Shown here: one piece after another, positions 62,259 through 64,000 of the stretch
Position numbering within the stretch: the stretch's first letter is position 1
How the letters are laid out: each line of letters opens with the position of its first letter
Made by a program: the position numbers and the translations under genes
DNA from: an uncultured Collinsella sp.
GTDB taxonomy: Bacteria; Actinomycetota; Coriobacteriia; Coriobacteriales; Coriobacteriaceae
Assembly: GCA_959020715.1 (NCBI GenBank)
Contig: CAUESV010000011.1
Span: forward strand, 1 to 64,000
Direction of reading: 5' to 3'
DNA length: 64,000 nucleotides
Notes under the pieces: generated by a model
Seen by the model: the letters and a program-made list of their open reading frames with translations, nothing else
Told to the model about the DNA's origin: nothing
Database searches by the model: none

Positions 62259-62743
62259 TAGTTGAGGGCGGCTTGGGCTAGGCGGGCTTCGGCGGCCTCC
62301 TCGGTGACGCCAAGGGCCACGGCGAACTCCTCGATGGAGCGGCGTTTGGCTTCCTTGAGTACGCGCATGTAGTAGGAGCTGGGTTTTTTATCAGCTTCCT
62401 CGGCCTGGCGAATGCGGTGCATCATGGTCTTTGCCACGCGGACCGTCTCGGGCGCGCCCAGCTTGAGCTGCTGCTTAAAGTGTGTCTCCTCAAGTGAGCT
62501 GTTGCGCTCGGTAAAGGTGTCGCACTCCAGCTCGTCATAGTGGCTCAGCAGGTGCTCGGCATCTTGCTGAGAGATGGCGGCGTGCAGACGGTCGGCCTGC
62601 GCCACGGGGTACATGAGGATCGTCTGCGCATGTCCCTGCTTGGTCTCGAGCAGCAGCATGGGCTGCGGTGTGTCGTCCCTAAAACCGACGACGGTGCAGA
62701 CTCCCTGGCCCGGATGAATGACGTGTTGACCGATTGAGAACAT
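62258..62743 (-). CDS. CarD-family transcription factor
   Basis: A 161-residue regulator that binds RNA polymerase and stabilises open complexes at rRNA and other promoters. The N-terminal Tudor-like domain (FSIGQHVIHPGQGVCTVVGF) and helical C-terminal domain (YYMRVLKEAKRRSIEEFAVALGVTEEAAEARL) are complete. GGAGGTAG precedes the ATG. It is the last gene before the argS leader, facing the other way. Confidence 0.92.
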   Translation of the reverse strand: MFSIGQHVIHPGQGVCTVVGFRDDTPQPMLLLETKQGHAQTILMYPVAQADRLHAAISQQDAEHLLSHYDELECDTFTERNSSLEETHFKQQLKLGAPETVRVAKTMMHRIRQAEEADKKPSSYYMRVLKEAKRRSIEEFAVALGVTEEAAEARLAQAALN

Positions 62744-63085
62744 GCTACCTCCAACTTATACGAATTTACGTATGTCTAGAATAACACGCTGACGTGCGCA
62801 AACCCGTACTTTATGCAGGAAAAGCACACAACTCTGATAGGTAAGAGTATTCGATAACAGACGCAGCTCATTCACACCTTTATGCATTTTCAACGCCTGC
62901 ATAATCTGCAGGCAGACCGGCATCTTTGAGTGACTCCATACAAGCTGTAGTCATTTTTGTGCATATGCAATATCTATTAGCTTTACCCTGCGACAGTGTG
63001 CGTCGCTTGTGATAGAGTGCTACAAACTCTGGCTTTTGCCCTACGAGTGACCAAGAGCTCGGGGGCTTTAACACAAGGAGGATCT
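62744..63085. other. Gene-free divergent region between CarD and argS
   Basis: 342 bp without a supported gene. It contains ATACG-AATTTA-CGTAT (62760-62775), a GCCTGCA/TGCAGGC hairpin (62895-62913) and TGCATATGCA (about 62960-62970). These may be operators or promoter parts; none fits a known box closely enough to name. Confidence 0.5.
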
Positions 63086-64000
63086 ATGCCCGAGAAGATT
63101 GAAGAGCTGGTACGCGCTGCGCTTGCTGCGGCCCAGGAGGCCGGCGACCTTTCCGCATTTGAACTTGACGATTGCGCCATCGAGCGACCGGCTGACACTT
63201 CTCATGGCGAGTGGACCTCCACCATGGCCCTGAAGTCCGCCAAGCTGGCCCACTGCGCCCCGCGCAAGATTGCCGAGGCCGTCGTTGCCCATATGCCCGA
63301 GGATCCCGCAATCGAGAAGGTCGAGATCGCCGGTCCTGGCTTCATCAACTTCTACCTCTCCGTTGCCGTCAAGAATGCCATCTTTGGCGAGGCCCGCGAG
63401 AAGGGTATGGACTTCGCTAAGTCCAACGTCGGTGGTGGCCTGAAGACTCAGGTCGAGTTCGTCTCCGCCAACCCCGTCGGCCCCATGCACATCGGTCATG
63501 GCCGCTGGGCCGCGCTGGGCGACTCCCTCTGCCGCGTTATGGACCACGCCGGTTACGACATCCAGCGTGAGTTCTACATCAACGACCACGGCTCTCAGAT
63601 GAACACCTTCGGCAACTCCATCAGCACGCGCTATATGCAGCTTGCCGACATCATCGCCAAGCAGGGCGTGGATATCGACGAGGCTCACAAGCTGCTGATC
63701 GCCGACCGCGATGCCTTTGTCGCCGACGAGAACGACGAGCACCCCGAGACCCATCCGTATCAGGACAACTTTGCCGAGACTCTGGGCAAGGACTCCTACG
63801 GCGGCGACTATATCATCGACGAGGCTGCCGAGTTCTGGCGCACCGACGGCGACAAGTGGGTCGAGGCCGATCCGCAGGAGCGCATGGAGAGCTTCCGTGA
63901 GCGCGGCTACGTGAAGATGGTCGACAACATGCGCGACCTCTGCCACGCCGTTAACTGCGACTTCGACCGCTGGTACTCCGAGCGCTCGCTGTACGTGAAG
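63086..64000 (+). CDS. argS: Arginyl-tRNA synthetase (5' part, 3' end outside window)
   Basis: The first 305 residues of a class I synthetase. The N-terminal additional domain is present, then EFVSANPVGPMHIGHGRWAALGD with the HIGH motif, and YINDHGSQM, all typical of ArgRS. A strong CAAGGAGGATC site precedes the ATG. The KMSK region and anticodon domain lie beyond the window. Confidence 0.95.
   Translation, partial: MPEKIEELVRAALAAAQEAGDLSAFELDDCAIERPADTSHGEWTSTMALKSAKLAHCAPRKIAEAVVAHMPEDPAIEKVEIAGPGFINFYLSVAVKNAIFGEAREKGMDFAKSNVGGGLKTQVEFVSANPVGPMHIGHGRWAALGDSLCRVMDHAGYDIQREFYINDHGSQMNTFGNSISTRYMQLADIIAKQGVDIDEAHKLLIADRDAFVADENDEHPETHPYQDNFAETLGKDSYGGDYIIDEAAEFWRTDGDKWVEADPQERMESFRERGYVKMVDNMRDLCHAVNCDFDRWYSERSLYVK

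Noticed and set aside
62960..62970. ArgR box before argS
   Set aside because: TGCATATGCA is palindromic but does not fit the ARG-box pattern over its full length.

Overview
The window looks like a chromosome segment of a gut Coriobacteriia, most likely Collinsella. The coding is GC-rich with G/C in third positions, and the gene content fits: ATP-type PEP carboxykinase, a Sapep dipeptidase, paired DegV proteins, a CarD regulator and a single tRNA-Ala. It also carries intergenic palindromes with a GGGAC-type loop. Genus is inferred from content and style; no marker gene such as 16S rRNA is present.

Layout. 1-5.4 kb: a partial acidic coiled-coil protein, an SDR oxidoreductase, tgt, a LOG-family protein and a DinJ/YafQ-type toxin-antitoxin pair. 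5.4-9 kb: an accessory island with one large primase-helicase-PLD protein resembling TOTE conflict enzymes, an inverted-repeat element upstream of it, and related palindromes on both sides. 9-19.7 kb: DegV, HAD phosphatase, dipeptidase, pstSCAB phosphate importer, ABC-F ATPase, Cof-type HAD and a DtxR/MntR regulator. 19.8-22.7 kb: a 127-nt hairpin, then a zinc/cadmium-type efflux operon (ArsR repressor, stand-alone HMA protein, P1B ATPase) with three copies of one operator. 22.7-24.7 kb: a frameshifted nuclease-like gene between two small inverted-repeat elements. 24.7-33.7 kb: DEDD exonuclease, His-rich metal exporter, YaiI/HdeD pair, nitroreductase, two histidine phosphatases, a DUF1015-like protein, an M20 peptidase and an intact paralogue of the frameshifted gene. 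34-38.9 kb: serA/serC, then a MazG-like pyrophosphohydrolase with a GIY-YIG/DUF2075 helicase. 38.9-44.6 kb: antiporter, metallophosphatase and flippase, among dense repeat elements. 44.6-53.5 kb: pckA, B3/4 protein, MarR, DegV, MGMT-like protein, trpS, a WecA/MraY-type transferase and a radical SAM protein, with two candidate ncRNAs. 53.6-64 kb: tRNA-Ala, pncB, proB/proA around an S33 aminopeptidase, HD protein, a REP-associated tyrosine transposase (RAYT), CarD and the start of argS.

The strongest theme is the repeat system. At least seven families of short palindromes have different stems but all carry GGGAC or GGGGAC in or beside the loop. They lie mostly at gene 3' ends, sometimes overlapping the stop codon. 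A RAYT gene, the known type of REP mobiliser, is in the same window. Separate structured elements also stand out: a twin inverted element at 39.3-39.5 kb, a duplicated ~185-bp element at 39.0 and 42.5 kb, and a conserved core nested inside two unrelated palindromes at 2.1 and 57.1 kb. The best candidates for conflict or defence functions are the TOTE-like protein, the MazG/helicase operon and the nuclease-like paralogues.
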